Source of the DNA: Eledone cirrhosa
Taxonomy: Eukaryota; Mollusca; Cephalopoda; Octopoda; Eledonidae
Length of the DNA: 64,000 bases
Assembly (NCBI GenBank): GCA_964016885.1
Contig: OZ024742.1
Location: 4,722,457 to 4,786,456, forward strand
Direction: 5' to 3'
The notes below the pieces were generated by a model. The model had not been told where the DNA came from. It made no database searches and worked only from the letters and a program-made list of their open reading frames with translations. The position numbers and the translations under genes are program-made. Below are positions 29,953-42,200 of this stretch, in pieces; the first letter of the stretch is position 1; the number at the start of each line of letters is the position of its first letter.

Positions 29953-29953
<1 letters not shown>

Positions 29954-30052
29954 TCCTCTCTCTCTATCCTTTTATCTCTTTTTCTCTTAACACTTCTTTC
30001 TTTAACTTTCTCTTTTACTCTCTCGTTCTCTCTCTATCTATCTATCTCCCAT

Positions 30053-30054
<2 letters not shown>

Positions 30055-30117
<63 letters not shown>
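30055..30117. repeat. (CA)n-(TA)n microsatellite, Helitron target
   Basis: CA then TA dinucleotides, ending exactly at the proposed Helitron 3' end. Confidence 0.9.
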
Positions 30118-30118
<1 letters not shown>

Positions 30119-30860
30119 TAGCTGACGTACCCAGCTTCGCCCGGGTAAACAGATGATAAGAGAAGACAGGTAAAAGAGAAAAAGACTGTATTGGATGTTC
30201 GTCTGGTTACAGTATGAGGCGAGTCCGTGGTGTCTGTGTGATACCAAAAACAGTAAAAATAATCTTCCAGATATACCAGATTCTTCTTTGTACCGTTTGT
30301 GCATAGTATATGAACAATTCTAGGTGCTCCCACCTAGAATAGTGACCTCTAGGAGATGGTTCATCTTCTGCTGACTGTAAATAGTGTATCATTGCATAGA
30401 CGAGGTTGTTCCACGTTTCTCAAAAGGATGATGGAAGTTCCAATCTTTTATATTATATGTAGATATAGATATAGATAATTAATATAAAAGATGTCCGTCA
30501 ATGTAAAAAAGGTCCCTATTTACTTGAAATGGTTTATACAAATGCCAAATTAATATGGATATGGATAACATGCTTATCTATAAGTGGTCAGCTATAATAA
30601 TAAAACAACAAATATATGACACAAACATTTATTCAGTAATTTCCAGGCTCTTAGCCACTGAGTAATAGACAGTCAATATTGCCCAGAGTTCAACTCGGGG
30701 AGGTGGCCTGGTTTGAAATCCAAATGGCGGATCCTTTTACTTCGAAAATAGAATCGTTTTTCAATATTACTCTAGACCTGGCCGGCCATAGGCACCAAAC
30801 TTTATGCCAGACTCAGCATATGATGAGGTTTTATTACCACCGCTATCAGAAGCGATAAAT

Positions 30861-31165
30861 TTGAAGGCAATTTCTACCAATACTTGTTGGTTTTTATTGC
30901 TCATTATCGACAAAAGATGGCATTGAACAGAAATGATAACTCTGTCAAAGCTCACAATACTGAGCAAAGGACAACAATGTCTGAATCATTTACGTCGAAT
31001 ATTCATAGCAGTGAAGGCAATTTCTACCAATACTTGTTAGTATTTATTGCGCAACATAGAAGTGAAAGCAATTGACATTGAACATAAATGATAACTGTCA
31101 AAGCTCACAATACTGATCAAAGAACACCAATGTCCAAATCATTTACGTTGCTTATTGATAGCATT
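30861..31165. repeat. ~150-bp tandem duplication inside the Helitron 3' region
   Basis: Two copies (about 30861-31010 and 31012-31165) both begin GAAGGCAATTTCTACCAATA, both contain GTCAAAGCTCACAATACTGA, and end ATTCATAGCA / ATTGATAGCA. Confidence 0.85.
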
Positions 31166-31180
31166 AAAGATATGCATACA

Positions 31181-31983
31181 TCAGCTCAAAGCTTCATTAT
31201 AGACAATATTCAGGGTTGTCTCTCTGTTAGTGGTATCAATTGCAAATTTTACATAATCAGGATCGTACACTCGAGATGCAGCAACATACAGTTGCCCATG
31301 GCTGAATGCTGGATCATTCAAGTAGACACCGACTCGCTTGAAAGTCTGTCCCTGTGCCTTGTTGACAATCATGGAGAAGGCCAAATTGACGGGAAACTGT
31401 CTCCTTTGCCAAATAAATGGCAGCAGATCTTCACTTGGTCTCAGCATGATCCTCAGAATGAGAACCGATTCCTCTCTGCCTGGGAGTTTAGCTTTAAAAC
31501 TCTTCCGTTAATCAATCTCTCAACAATCAATCTGGTGCCATTGCAAAGACCCATTTTATGATTGATATTTCTAAGCAATATAATCGGCATACCCTTTTTC
31601 AACCTCAAAATATGTGGGAGGAATGCAGGTATTTGAAGTGAATTCAGATACTCAGTTAGAACATCCATATTGTTCTGCTGATTAGGCTCCATTGCATTCG
31701 CACTGACGGTCAACCATTCCTCTCCAGGAAACATTCCGGCTACTTGTGAATTTATTTCATCGACCGTTGCATTCGTATGAGTTAGAATAACGCGTTCCGA
31801 TATCCAGGAGATATTCTGCCAAAAAGCATTCAAATTAGGGAAGCCCCAGTCAATCAATGCTTGACGGTCCAGTGGCATGACCAAATGGTCTGGGATTCTT
31901 ACAGTCTGATTATCACCAACGTGTGGCAATTCATCGTTTCCCAACTGCATCAACCATCGGATGGACATTACAAACCCATCCAA
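31181..31983 (-). pseudogene. Helitron helicase, C-terminal part only
   Basis: Frame 1 (31983-31453): SIRWLMQLGNDELP, RIPDHLVMPL, ERVILTHTNATVDEIN, LKKGMPIILLRNINHKMGLC, NGTRLIVERLING. After a frameshift near 31450, frame 2 (31447-31181): LPFIWQRRQFPVNLAFSMIV, NKAQGQTFKRVGVYL, FSHGQLYVAASRV. These are the late motifs of Pif1-type Helitron helicases. Walker A (GGTGKT-like) and Walker B are absent because the upstream sequence jumps straight to the Rep C-terminal region, so no ATPase is possible. Confidence 0.85.
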
Positions 31984-32755
31984 TAGTCATGAATCTCAAC
32001 TTTTGCTTTCTATCATTCCATTTCTTTCCCTTCTTATCCCACGTATAGTGCGAATGGAAATCGCAGTAGAACTGCCTTTGATCCAGGTTCAAAGCATGTT
32101 CCCTATTATGCTTGAACCACTCAGTCTTAGAAGGTGGTGCGTTAGCAATTCTTTCGACACCCCTTCTAGTATCCTGAAAACAGACCATTTGCCTATTGTC
32201 TAAGTGAACCGTCAGTTTCTGAACGCTGGGTTTGCGTTCATTGAGATCAAAATCGAACAATCTCCAGCAAGCTTCGCTAGATACAATCGAGCGAACATCC
32301 TGGAACCTGCCAACTCCATCTCCTTAGTTCGCTTCCTCATTCCTGACATTGATCATTGCCCGATCATGACCTTTGTAAACATATTTAAATAGATATTTGC
32401 AAGCTTTCACTGAGCTACAAATTTCCACATTAATATGACAACGATATTTCATAATCAAATATGGATTGTATGGCACAGCCTATTGATTTGTAACCTGTCG
32501 ACCGTTTACATTTTCGACCAAACCGCCATCGGCAGGCGACCGTCTTCTGTATGAAGGATGAGCATCCCCATTGTTCCAGGAAGTGTTCGTGACAAAAGAT
32601 TTCGGAAAGTGCTTACTGCATTGGCCATTTTTCATGCAAGGCGCTTTCCGAATTGCCACTCCGCTTTGGTTGTGCACCATTGACTTTGCCACCAAGTTGC
32701 GTAGTACCTCATTCTCCGGCAGTTCAGCACACACAATGCTGTCGACATCCTCAGC
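31931..32755 (-). pseudogene. Helitron Rep C-terminal region
   Basis: Begins EDVDSIVCAELPENEVLR, VAKSMVHNQSG, PCMKNGQCSKHFPKSF, YRRRSPADGG, an in-frame stop at 32480, then VPYNPYLIMKYRCHINVEIC, KACKYLFKYVYKGHDRAMIN, FDFDLNERKPSVQKLTVHL, YTWDKKGKKWNDRKQKLRF. This is the conserved block that follows the HUH nuclease in Helitron proteins. The HUH nuclease itself is missing at the 5' side (junction near 32755). Confidence 0.85.
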
Positions 32756-34230
32756 ATGGCAAAATGATGCGACGACCAATTTGCTTGTAATTGGCATCAT
32801 GGGCTGTTATCGCATCCTGTATATTATTATACAATTCAGCTCTGATATGTTGCCGATGTGTAGCTATATAATTTAGCCTTTGCGAATGCCATACAACAGT
32901 ATTCCTGGAACAATCTGCAGGCTTGAAATAGCGCATTTCTCTGTTGATTCCTCGCGTTCAAATGGAACGCGTAAAAGTCGCGAATCGAATTATTGTGTCT
33001 ATTGCCACCTCCCTGTTGATGCTGATTCTCGTTATCATCTAAATGAACAGACATGTTCCATCCATTTTCACCTTTTGGGAATAAAAGAACATAATGCAAT
33101 GGATCGTATGTCCTATTTGACTCATTGATACTCTTGAGACCACCATCTCTGCGATTGAGGACGATATCTCTCGATCTAGGCTTATCGTCCATCAACACAG
33201 CAACTTCACGAAATCCTTCAGGAGAATTATATCGCCGTTCGTGCTGATTCCTTGACACTGCGTCAGCCTTAATCACCAATGTTTGCTGCTGAACATTTTG
33301 CAGTTCAGCCACCAACATGAAATCCATAACATAAGGATTACACTGTCTAAGCCCTGATTGCAAATCACGGATCAAATCACTTAACCTTTGCCGTTCAATT
33401 TCAGTTATATTTCCCGGCAACTTCATCCAACCGATCCTGATATCCTCCTCCGATTCACTATAATCTGGTTCGTTAACATAAATTTGAGCGAATAGAGGCC
33501 TCTCTCCTAGAGTAACTTCTAAATTAACGATACAATGATACAAACGGCCTTGAATGACTACATTCGGTTGTCATGCTCCACTCTCAAATATCTCACTAAC
33601 TCTCTGCGATGCTAAAGCTAATGAATTGTTAATTTGCCGCGAATATTTGCGCAGTAATCTACCTCGGTCTCCTTGATCACCCCACATACTTAGTATTTTA
33701 AACTCCGGTGACTCCTCATCATCCGGCATTCGCAAGGGTTCTAGGTGAACTGCTCCTTTATGACAGCACATTGTGGTCCACGTCTTTTCGTGCCTCCAAA
33801 GCAATGCACCACAATGTGGACACTCTGCTCGTCCACCAATCTGAAAATGACACGGTTGCCATGATTCATTTTTAATATCATTCGTTCGCCTTCTAGCCTC
33901 TTTACTGGAATGAGTAGCACTTTGGCAACACAGTCTCTGAATATCTGTATTGCGCTGGCGCTGTTCAGCCAGCTCCTCTTCATCCATCGCAGCACGCCGT
34001 TGCTGCTGAATTCTGGCCATCTGCTGATGATGCTCAGCCAGTTCGTCTTCAACCATCGCAGCACGCCGTCGATGCTTGGCTCCAGTGTTTCGTTGGCGTT
34101 GTTCAGCCAGCTCCTCTTCATTCATGGCGCCACGTCTTCGCCTCTGAATTTCGGCGTTCTGATGGCGCTGTTCGGCCCGTTTTTCTTCATTGCTGGCTGC
34201 ACGCCGTCGCCGCTGTAGTTCACTGTTTGA
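32755..34230 (-). pseudogene. Helitron N-terminal region with 24-residue repeats and zinc motifs
   Basis: From 34230: five tandem ~24-residue units of the form RRRAAMxEEELAEQRQRN, predicted highly charged helix. Then CPHCGALLWRHE and CCHKGAVHL (zinc-binding), FESGA and an in-frame stop at 33571. The same frame continues with QIYVNEPDYSESEE, RQCNPYVMDF, RRYNSPEGFREVAVL, RSRDIVLNRRDGGL, YDPLHYVLLFPKGENGW (Helitron-like N-terminal domain) and FQACRLFQEYCCMAFAKAKL. A one-base shift near 32870 leads to RRIILP at 32760, where the sequence jumps over the HUH nuclease. Non-functional. Confidence 0.85.
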
Positions 34231-34247
34231 TAAAGTCGAATTGCTTT

Positions 34248-34294
34248 TATTATTGTGTCATTTCGAGCAATTGTCAAAAAATGACACAATAATA
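34248..34294. repeat. Perfect 16-bp inverted repeat, 15-nt loop
   Basis: Arms 34248-34263 and 34279-34294 (TATTATTGTGTCATTT and its complement). The pairing extends two more A-T pairs outward. Confidence 0.85.
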
Positions 34295-34344
34295 AATATA
34301 AAAGATGTCAGTCAATGTAAAGAAAGGTCCCTATTTACTCCCTT

Positions 34345-34740
34345 CACAATTCTGTGTATGTGTTAGACTGACAGACAGGCACACAGACAGATAAACTGCG
34401 TGGCGATTGTGGAACGCCACACACATACACGCATAGAAACGCGCACACGCACGCAAACTTACACACGCACACACTCACACATGTTGATAGTTTTGACTTT
34501 CTGTGGAACGCTGCACGCACGCACACACACATAAACATACGCGCACGTACATACACATGCACACATGTTAATAGTTATTGAACACAGCGTTCACACTCTC
34601 CCTTCTCACTCCCTCGTTGGCATTATGCATATTCATTTCAGTTTGGCGTCGTTGAGGTGGGCGGAGTCGTTTGAAACCTATGAACCAATGATAATCGAGA
34701 ATTATGACACATGGAATACTGACGTTCTTGAAATTAATAA
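34345..34740. other. CA/CG-rich unassigned stretch
   Basis: ACACGCAC-type repeats (34440-34565) containing two copies of a TGTGGAACGC segment. No coding signal. It may be the 5' part of the Helitron or flanking DNA. Confidence 0.4.

Positions 34741-34743
<3 letters not shown>

Positions 34744-34793
<50 letters not shown>
34744..34793. repeat. (TA)n microsatellite
   Basis: TA dinucleotides. Confidence 0.95.
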
Positions 34794-34794
<1 letters not shown>

Positions 34795-34926
34795 TCGCTA
34801 TACGCAAAATAACAGAAGAAAGAAATACGTTCACACGTGTTCCCCCATTAAAGCAGAGAGGAACGCCAACTAACCACCCTTCTGTTATAATTATTTAGAG
34901 AAATTTTATTCCATTTGTTTAATTTT

Positions 34927-35213
34927 CCTGTAGAGTACGTGGCCTGGTGGTAAATGTGTTGGACCTACGATCATAATGTCGTGGGTTCGATTCCTGGTAT
35001 GGGTTGGGAGTTGTGTTCTTGAGCAAAATACTTCATTTCAAGTTTCTCCAGTATACTCAGCTGAAAATGAGTACCAGCAATATCTGGGAGTTTAACTCAG
35101 TGATGGACTGGTGTCCTGTCCAGTGGAGAGTCTTCTACTCTCAGTCGCTTAACGCCATGGAAATCGGGATAAGCACCAGCCCGATAAACCTCCGGGCTCG
35201 AGACAGACTTTAG
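34927..35213 (+). repeat. tRNA-derived SINE, second family
   Basis: The head ACGTGGCCTGGTGGTAAATG is A-box-like and GTGGGTTCGATTCCTGG is a textbook B box. The body TTGAGCAAAATACTTCATTT and GATGGACTGGTGTCCTGTCC differs from the family at 2051-2240. The 69-codon open frame at 35004-35213 lies wholly within it and is not a gene. Confidence 0.85.
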
Positions 35214-35288
35214 ACTTTTTATATTTCCAAACATATCTCAGCCTTTTTAACTTCCAACTTCATGTTATTAATGAAAACATAAAGCAGC

Positions 35289-35455
35289 AGATTGGTGGAA
35301 TCGTTAAAGTCCCGGCGTGCTTCACAGTTTTTGTTCCGATTCTTTGCGTTCTGATTCCAGATCCCTCCATGATTAGCTTTGCCTTTCATCCTTCCGGGAT
35401 CGATAAAATAAAGTAGCAGTCAAGAATACGACACGATTAATCAACTTCCTCTCAC
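35289..35455 (+). repeat. tRNA-derived SINE, first family
   Basis: GATTGGTGGAATCGTTAAAG, CTGATTCCAGATCCCTCC (degraded B box), GCCTTTCATCCTTCCGGGAT, CGATAAAATAAAGTAGCAGT. Confidence 0.8.
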
Positions 35456-35796
35456 ACATTCACGCAGCTTTTGGTTGAATATTGCACTGTTTGTGTATAT
35501 ATCTGAATTTATAGAATATTTCGTCTGCTTAATTTAAAACAGATCTGATGATCTTTAATTATATTCCAGCGTATATTTCCTGCAGTATTGACGACCATCT
35601 GCACTCTTATATTTCACTCTTCTCATTTCTTCTAAAGTTAAATTAAATCAAATTCTTTACTTTTTTTGTTTATCACATTAGTAAACGTTATTTCTTTACT
35701 CAGCTAATGCACACTGTCTGTCGTCAGAAATAATTCTTGTTATTTTAAATTACTTTTATTAGCTTTTCATTCTAGAAAACTGAGGACACAAAATGG

Positions 35797-35935
35797 CGAT
35801 CTGATTAAGAAGCTCACATCGCAATCAAAATGTCACGGGTTCAATCCTACTGCGTGACATCTTGAAAAAATGTCATTTACAATAGCAACGGTTCAACTCA
35901 TTGTCAGTGAAATTGGGTAAACGAAAACTATTTGA
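35797..35935 (+). repeat. tRNA-derived SINE, third family
   Basis: AAATGGCGATCTGATTAAGA (head), CACGGGTTCAATCCTACTGC (B box), GTGACATCTTGAAAAAATGT and AAATTGGGTAAACGAAAACT. Distinct body from both other families. Confidence 0.75.
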
Positions 35936-36048
35936 AAATTCGTCGGATGAATTTTACCAGTAATCCAAAGGACCAAACATGACACATACGATTTTACACT
36001 AAATCTCTATGAGATTTCGGCACTTTCGTTGGAGGTATTTGGGTCAGA

Positions 36049-36074
36049 CAAGTATATATATATATATATATGTG

Positions 36075-36109
<35 letters not shown>

Positions 36110-36150
36110 TGTGTGTGTGTGGGTGTATGTGTGTGTGTGTGTGTGTGTAC
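36049..36150. repeat. (TA)n-(GT)n microsatellite
   Basis: Short TA run then GT dinucleotides with few interruptions. Confidence 0.95.
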
Positions 36151-36225
36151 GTATATGTCTTTATTTTTACCTTTTTATCAATATTATATTTCTCTTTATC
36201 TATTTAACAGCTATTTATTTTGTAA

Positions 36226-39200
36226 TTAGTTAGACTACATATAGTAATGTGGTAGAGTGGTTTGATACCTCTGTAGTTAGACTACATATAGTAATGTGCT
36301 ATAGTGGTTTGATATCACTGTAGTTAGACCACATATAGTAATGTACTAGAGTGGTTTGATATCTCTGTAGTTAGACAACATATAATAATGTGCTATAGTG
36401 GTCTGATATCTCTGTAGTTAGACAACATATAGTAATGTACTAGAGTGGTTTGATATCAATGTAGTTAGACTACATATAGCAATGTGCTATAGTGGCCTGA
36501 TCTCTGTAGTTAGACAACATATAGTAATGTGTTAGAGTGGTTTGATATCTCTGTAGTTAGACAATATATAGTAATGTGCTATAGTGGTCTGTTATCTCTC
36601 ATTAGTTAGAAAACATATAGTAATATGCTACAGTGGTATGATATCTCTGTAGTAGAACAACATATAGTAATGTGCTATAGTGGTCTGTTATTTCTCTGTA
36701 GTTAGACAACATATAGTAATGTGCTACAGTGGTATGATATCTCTGTAGTAGAACAACATATAGTAATGTGCTATAGTGGCCTGATATCTCTGTAGTTAGA
36801 CAACATATAGTAATGTGCTAGAGTGGTTTGATATCTCTGTAGTTAGACTACATATAGTAATGTGCTACAGTGGTCTGATATCTCTGTAGTTAGACAACAT
36901 ATAGTAATGTGCTAGAGTGGTCTGATATCTCTCTAGTTAGACTACATATAGTAATACGCTATAGTGGTTTGATATCTCTGTAGTTAGACTACATATAGTA
37001 ATGTGATAGAGTGGTCTGAAATCTCTGTAGTTAGACTACATATAGTAATGTGCTAGAGTGGTCTGATATCTCTGTAGTTAGACAACATATAATAATGTGC
37101 TAGAGTGGTCTGATATCTCTGTAGTTAGACTCTACATATAGTGATGTGCTATAGTGGCCTGATATCTCTGTAGTTAGACTACATATAGTAATGTGCTATA
37201 GTGGCCTGATATCTCTGTAGTTAGAGAACATATAGTAATATTGCTAGAGTGGTCTGATATCTCTGTAGTTAGACAACATATAGTAATGTGCTAGAGTGGT
37301 CTGATATCTCTGTAGTTAGACTACATATAGTAATGTGCTATAGTGGCCTGATATCTCTGTAGTTAGACTTCATATAGTAATGTGCTATAGTGGCCTCATA
37401 TCTCTGTAGTTAGACAACATATAGTAATGTGCTATAGTTGTTTGATATCTCTGTAGTTAGACTACATATAGTAATGTGCTATAGTGGTTTGATATCTCTG
37501 TAGTTAGACTACATATAGTAATGTGCTATAGTGGTATGATATCTCTGTAGTTAGACTACATATAGTAATGTGCTATAGTGGTTTGATATCTCTGTAGTTA
37601 GACTACATATAGTAATGTGCTAGAGTGGTTTGATATCTCTGTAGTTAGACAACATATAGTAATGTGCTATAGTGGTTTGATATCTCTGTAGTTAGACAAC
37701 ATATAGTAATGTGCTATAGTGGCCTGATATCTCTGTAGTTAGACTACATATAGTAATGTGCTATAGTGGTCTGATATCTCTGTAGTTAGACAACATATAT
37801 AGTAATGTGCTATAGTGGTCTGATTTCTCTGTAGTTAGACAACATATAGTAATTTGCTATAGTGGCCTGATATCTCTGTAGTTAGACTACATATAGTAAT
37901 GTGCTAGAGTGGTCTGATTTCTCTGTAGTTAGACAACATATAGTAATGTGCTATAGTGGTTTGATATCTCTATAGTTAGACTACATATAGTAATGTGCTA
38001 TAGTGGTTTGATATCTCTGTAGTTAGACTACATATAGTAATGTGCTATAGTGGTTTGATATCTCTATAGTTAGACTACATATAGTAATGTGCTATAGTGG
38101 TATGATATCTCTGTAGTTAGACTACATATAGTAATGTGCTATAGTGGTTTGATATCTCTGTAGTTAGACTACATATAGTAATGTGCTATAGTGGTCTGAT
38201 ATCTCTGTAGTTAGACAACATATAGTAATGTGCTATAGTGGCCTGATATCTCTGTAGTTAGACAACATATAGTAATGTGCTATAGTTGTTTGATATCTCT
38301 ATAGTTAGACTATATATAGTAATGTGCTATAGTCGTTTGATATCTCTGTAGTTAGACTACATATAGTAATGTGCTATAGTGGTTTGATATCTCTGTAGTT
38401 AGACCACATATAGTAATGTGCTATAGTGGTTTGATATCTCTCTGGTTAGACAACATATAGTAATGTGCTATAGTGGTTTGATATCTCTGTAGTTAGACAA
38501 CATATAGTAATGTGCTATAGTGGCCTGATATCTCTGCAATTAGACAACATATAGTAATGTGCTATAGTGGTCTGTTATTTCTCTGTAGTTAGACAAAATA
38601 TAGAAATGTGCTATAGTGGTCTGATATCTCTGTAGTTAGACAACATATAGTAATGTGCTATAGTGGTTTGATATCTCTGTAGTTAGACAACATATAGTAA
38701 TGTGCTATAGTGGTTTGATATCTCTGTAGTTAGACAACATATAGTAAAGTGCTATAGTGGTCTGATATCTAAGTAGTTAGACAACATATAGTAATGTGCT
38801 ATAGTGGTATGATATCTCTGTAGTTAGACAACATATAGTAATGTGCTATAGTGGTTTGATATCTCGTAGTTAGACAACATATAGTAATGTGCAATAGTGG
38901 TTTGATATCTCTCTGGTTAGACTACATATCCTAATGTGCTATAGGGGTCTGATATCTCTGTAGTTAGCCAACATATAGTAATGTGCTATAATGGTCTGAT
39001 ATCTCTGTAGGTAGTCAACATATAGTAATGTGCTATAGTGGTCTGTTACTTCTCTGTAGTTAGACAAAATATAGTAATGTGCTATAGTGGCCTGATATCT
39101 CTGCAATTAGACAACATATAGTAATGTGCTATAGTGGTCTGTTATTTCTCTGTAGTTAGACAAAATATAGAAATGTGCTATAGTGGTCTGATATCTCTGT

Positions 39201-42200
39201 AGTTAGACAACATATAGTAATGTGCTATAGTGGTCTGATATCTCTCTAGTTAGACTACATATAGTAATACGCTATAGTGGTTTGATATCTCTGTAGTTAG
39301 ACTACATATAGTAATGTGCTATAGTGGTTTGATATCTCTGTAGTTAGACTACATATAGTAATGTGCTATAGTGGTTTGATATCTCTATAGTTAGACTACA
39401 TATAGTAATGTGCTATAGTGGTATGATATCTCTGTAGTTAGACTACATATAGTAATGTGCTATAGTGGTTTGATATCTCTGTAGTTAGACTACATATAGT
39501 AATGTGCTATAGTGGTCTGATATCTCTGTAGTTAGACAACATATAGTAATGTGCTATAGTGGCCTGATATCTCTGTAGTTAGACAACATATAGTAATGTG
39601 CTATAGTTGTTTGATATCTCTATAGTAAGACTATATATAGTAATGTGCTATAGTCGTTTGATATCTCTGTAGTTAGACTACATATAGTAATGTGCTATAG
39701 TGGTTTGATATCTCTGTAGTTAGACCACATATAGTAATGTGCTATAGTGGTTTGATATCTCTCTGGTTAGACAACATATAGTAATGTGCTATAGTGGTTT
39801 GATATCTCTGTAGTTAGACAACATATAGTAATGTGCTATAGTGGCCTGATATCTCTGCAATTAGACAACATATAGTAATGTGCTATAGTGGTCTGTTATT
39901 TCTCTGTAGTTAGACAAAATATAGAAATGTGCTATAGTGGTCTGATATCTCTGTAGTTAGACAACATATAGTAATGTGCTATAGTGGTTTGATATCTCTG
40001 TAGTTAGACAACATATAGTAATGTGCTATAGTGGTTTGATATCTCTGTAGTTAGACAACATATAGTAAAGTGCTATAGTGGTCTGATATCTAAGTAGTTA
40101 GACAACATATAGTAATGTGCTATAGTGGTATGATATCTCTGTAGTTAGACAACATATAGTAATGTGCTATAGTGGTTTGATATCTCGTACTTAGACAACA
40201 TATAGTAATGTGCAATAGTGGTTTGATATCTCTCTGGTTAGACTACATATCCTAATGTGCTATAGGGGTCTGATATCTCTGTAGTTAGCCAACATATAGT
40301 AATGTGCTATAATGGTCTGATATCTCTGTAGGTAGTCAACATATAGTAATGTGCTATAGTGGTCTGTTACTTCTCTGTAGTTAGACAAAATATAGTAATG
40401 TGCTATAGTGGCCTGATATCTCTGCAATTAGACAACATATAGTAATGTGCTATAGTGGTCTGTTATTTCTCTGTAGTTAGACAAAATATAGAAATGTGCT
40501 ATAGTGGTCTGATATCTCTGTAGTTAGACAACATATAGTAATGTGCTATAGTGGTCTGATATCTCTCTAGTTAGACTACATATAGTAATACGCTATAGTG
40601 GTTTGATATCTCTGTAGTTAGACTACATATAGTAATGTGCTATAGTGGTTTGATATCTCTGTAGTTAGACTACATATAGTAATGTGCTATAGTGGTATGA
40701 TATCTCTGTAGTTAGACAACATATAGTAATGTGCTATAGTGGTTTGATATCTCTGTAGTTAGACAATATATAGTAATGTGCTATAGTGGCCTGATATCTC
40801 TGTAGTTAGACTACATATAGTAATGTGCTATAGTGGTCTGATTTCTCTGTAGTTAGACAACATATAGTAATGTGCTTTAGTGGCCTGATATGTCTGTAGT
40901 TAGACTACATATAGTAATGTGCTATAGTGGCCTGATATCTCTGTAGTTAGACAACATATAGTAATGTGCTATAGTGGTTTGATATCTCTGTAGTTAGACA
41001 ACATATAGTAATGTGCTATAGTGGCCTGATATCTCTGTAGTTAGACTACATATAGTAATGTGCTATAGTGGTCTGATATCTCTGTAGTTAGACTACATAT
41101 AGTAATGTGCTATAGTGGTATGATATCTCTGTAGTTAGACTACATATAGTAATGTGCTATAGTTGTTTGATATCTCTGTAGTTAGACTACATATAGTAAT
41201 GTGCTAGAGTGGTTTGATATCTCTGTAGTTAGACAACATATAGTAATGTGCTATAGTGGTCTGATATCTCTGTAGTTAGACTACATATAATAATGTGCTA
41301 TAGTGGTTTGATATCTCTGTAGTTAGACTACATATAATAATGTGCTAGAGTGGTTTGATATCTCTGTAGTTAGAAAACATAAAGTAATGTGCTATAGTGG
41401 TTTTATATTTCTCTGGTTAGACTACATATCCTAATGTGCTATAGTGGTCTGATATCTCTGTAGTTAGACAATATATAGTAATGTGCTATAGTGGTCTGAT
41501 ATCTCTGTAGCTAGACAACATATAGTAATGTGCTATAGTGGCCTGATATCTCTGTAGTTAGACTACATATAGTAATGTGCTATAGTGGTTTGATATCTCT
41601 GTAGTAAGACTACATATAGTAATGTGCTATAGTGGTATGATATCTCTGTAGTTAGACTACATATTGTAATGTGCTATAGTGGTTTGATATCTCTGTAGTT
41701 AGACTACATATAGTAATGTGCTATAGTGGTATGATATCTCTGTAGTTAGACCACATATAGTAATGTGCTATAGTGGTTTGATATCTCTGTAGTTAGACTA
41801 CATATAGTAATGTGCTAGAGTGGTTTGATATCTCTGTAGTTAGACAACATATAATAATGTGCTATAGTGGTCTGATATCTCTGTAGTTAGACTACATATA
41901 ATAATGTGCTAGAGCGGTTTGATATCTCTGTAGTTAGAAAACATAAAGTAATGTGCTATAGTGGTTTGATATCTCTCTGGTTAGACAACATATAGTAATG
42001 TGCTATATTGGTTTGATATCTCTGTAGTTAGACAACATATAGTAATGTGCTATAGTGGCCTGATATCTCTGCAATTAGACAACATATAGTAATGTGCTAT
42101 AGTGGTCTGTTATTTCTCTGTAGTTAGACAAAATATAGAAATGTGCTATAGTGGTCTGATATCTCTCTAGTTAGACTACATATAGTAATACGCTATAGTG

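Larger units (their letters stand above)
30118..34230 (-). mobile_element. Internally deleted Helitron
   Basis: Rolling-circle transposon on the minus strand. The 3' end is proposed at 30118: minus-strand CTAG (the CTRR terminus) followed by host T, preceded within 12 nt by a hairpin ACCC...GGGT (ACCCGGGCGAAGCTGGGT). Coding remnants of the Rep/helicase protein run from 34230 to 31181. The 5' TC terminus was not located; the element may extend past 34230. A 43-bp direct repeat (30482-30524, 34293-34335) brackets the coding part. The 3' third contains a ~150-bp tandem duplication. Confidence 0.8.

Noticed and set aside
34927..35000. Genuine tRNA gene (good B box)
   Set aside because: The acceptor and anticodon arms do not fold as a full cloverleaf and the sequence continues into a SINE body.
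35004..35213. 69-codon open frame
   Set aside because: Lies wholly within a tRNA-derived SINE.
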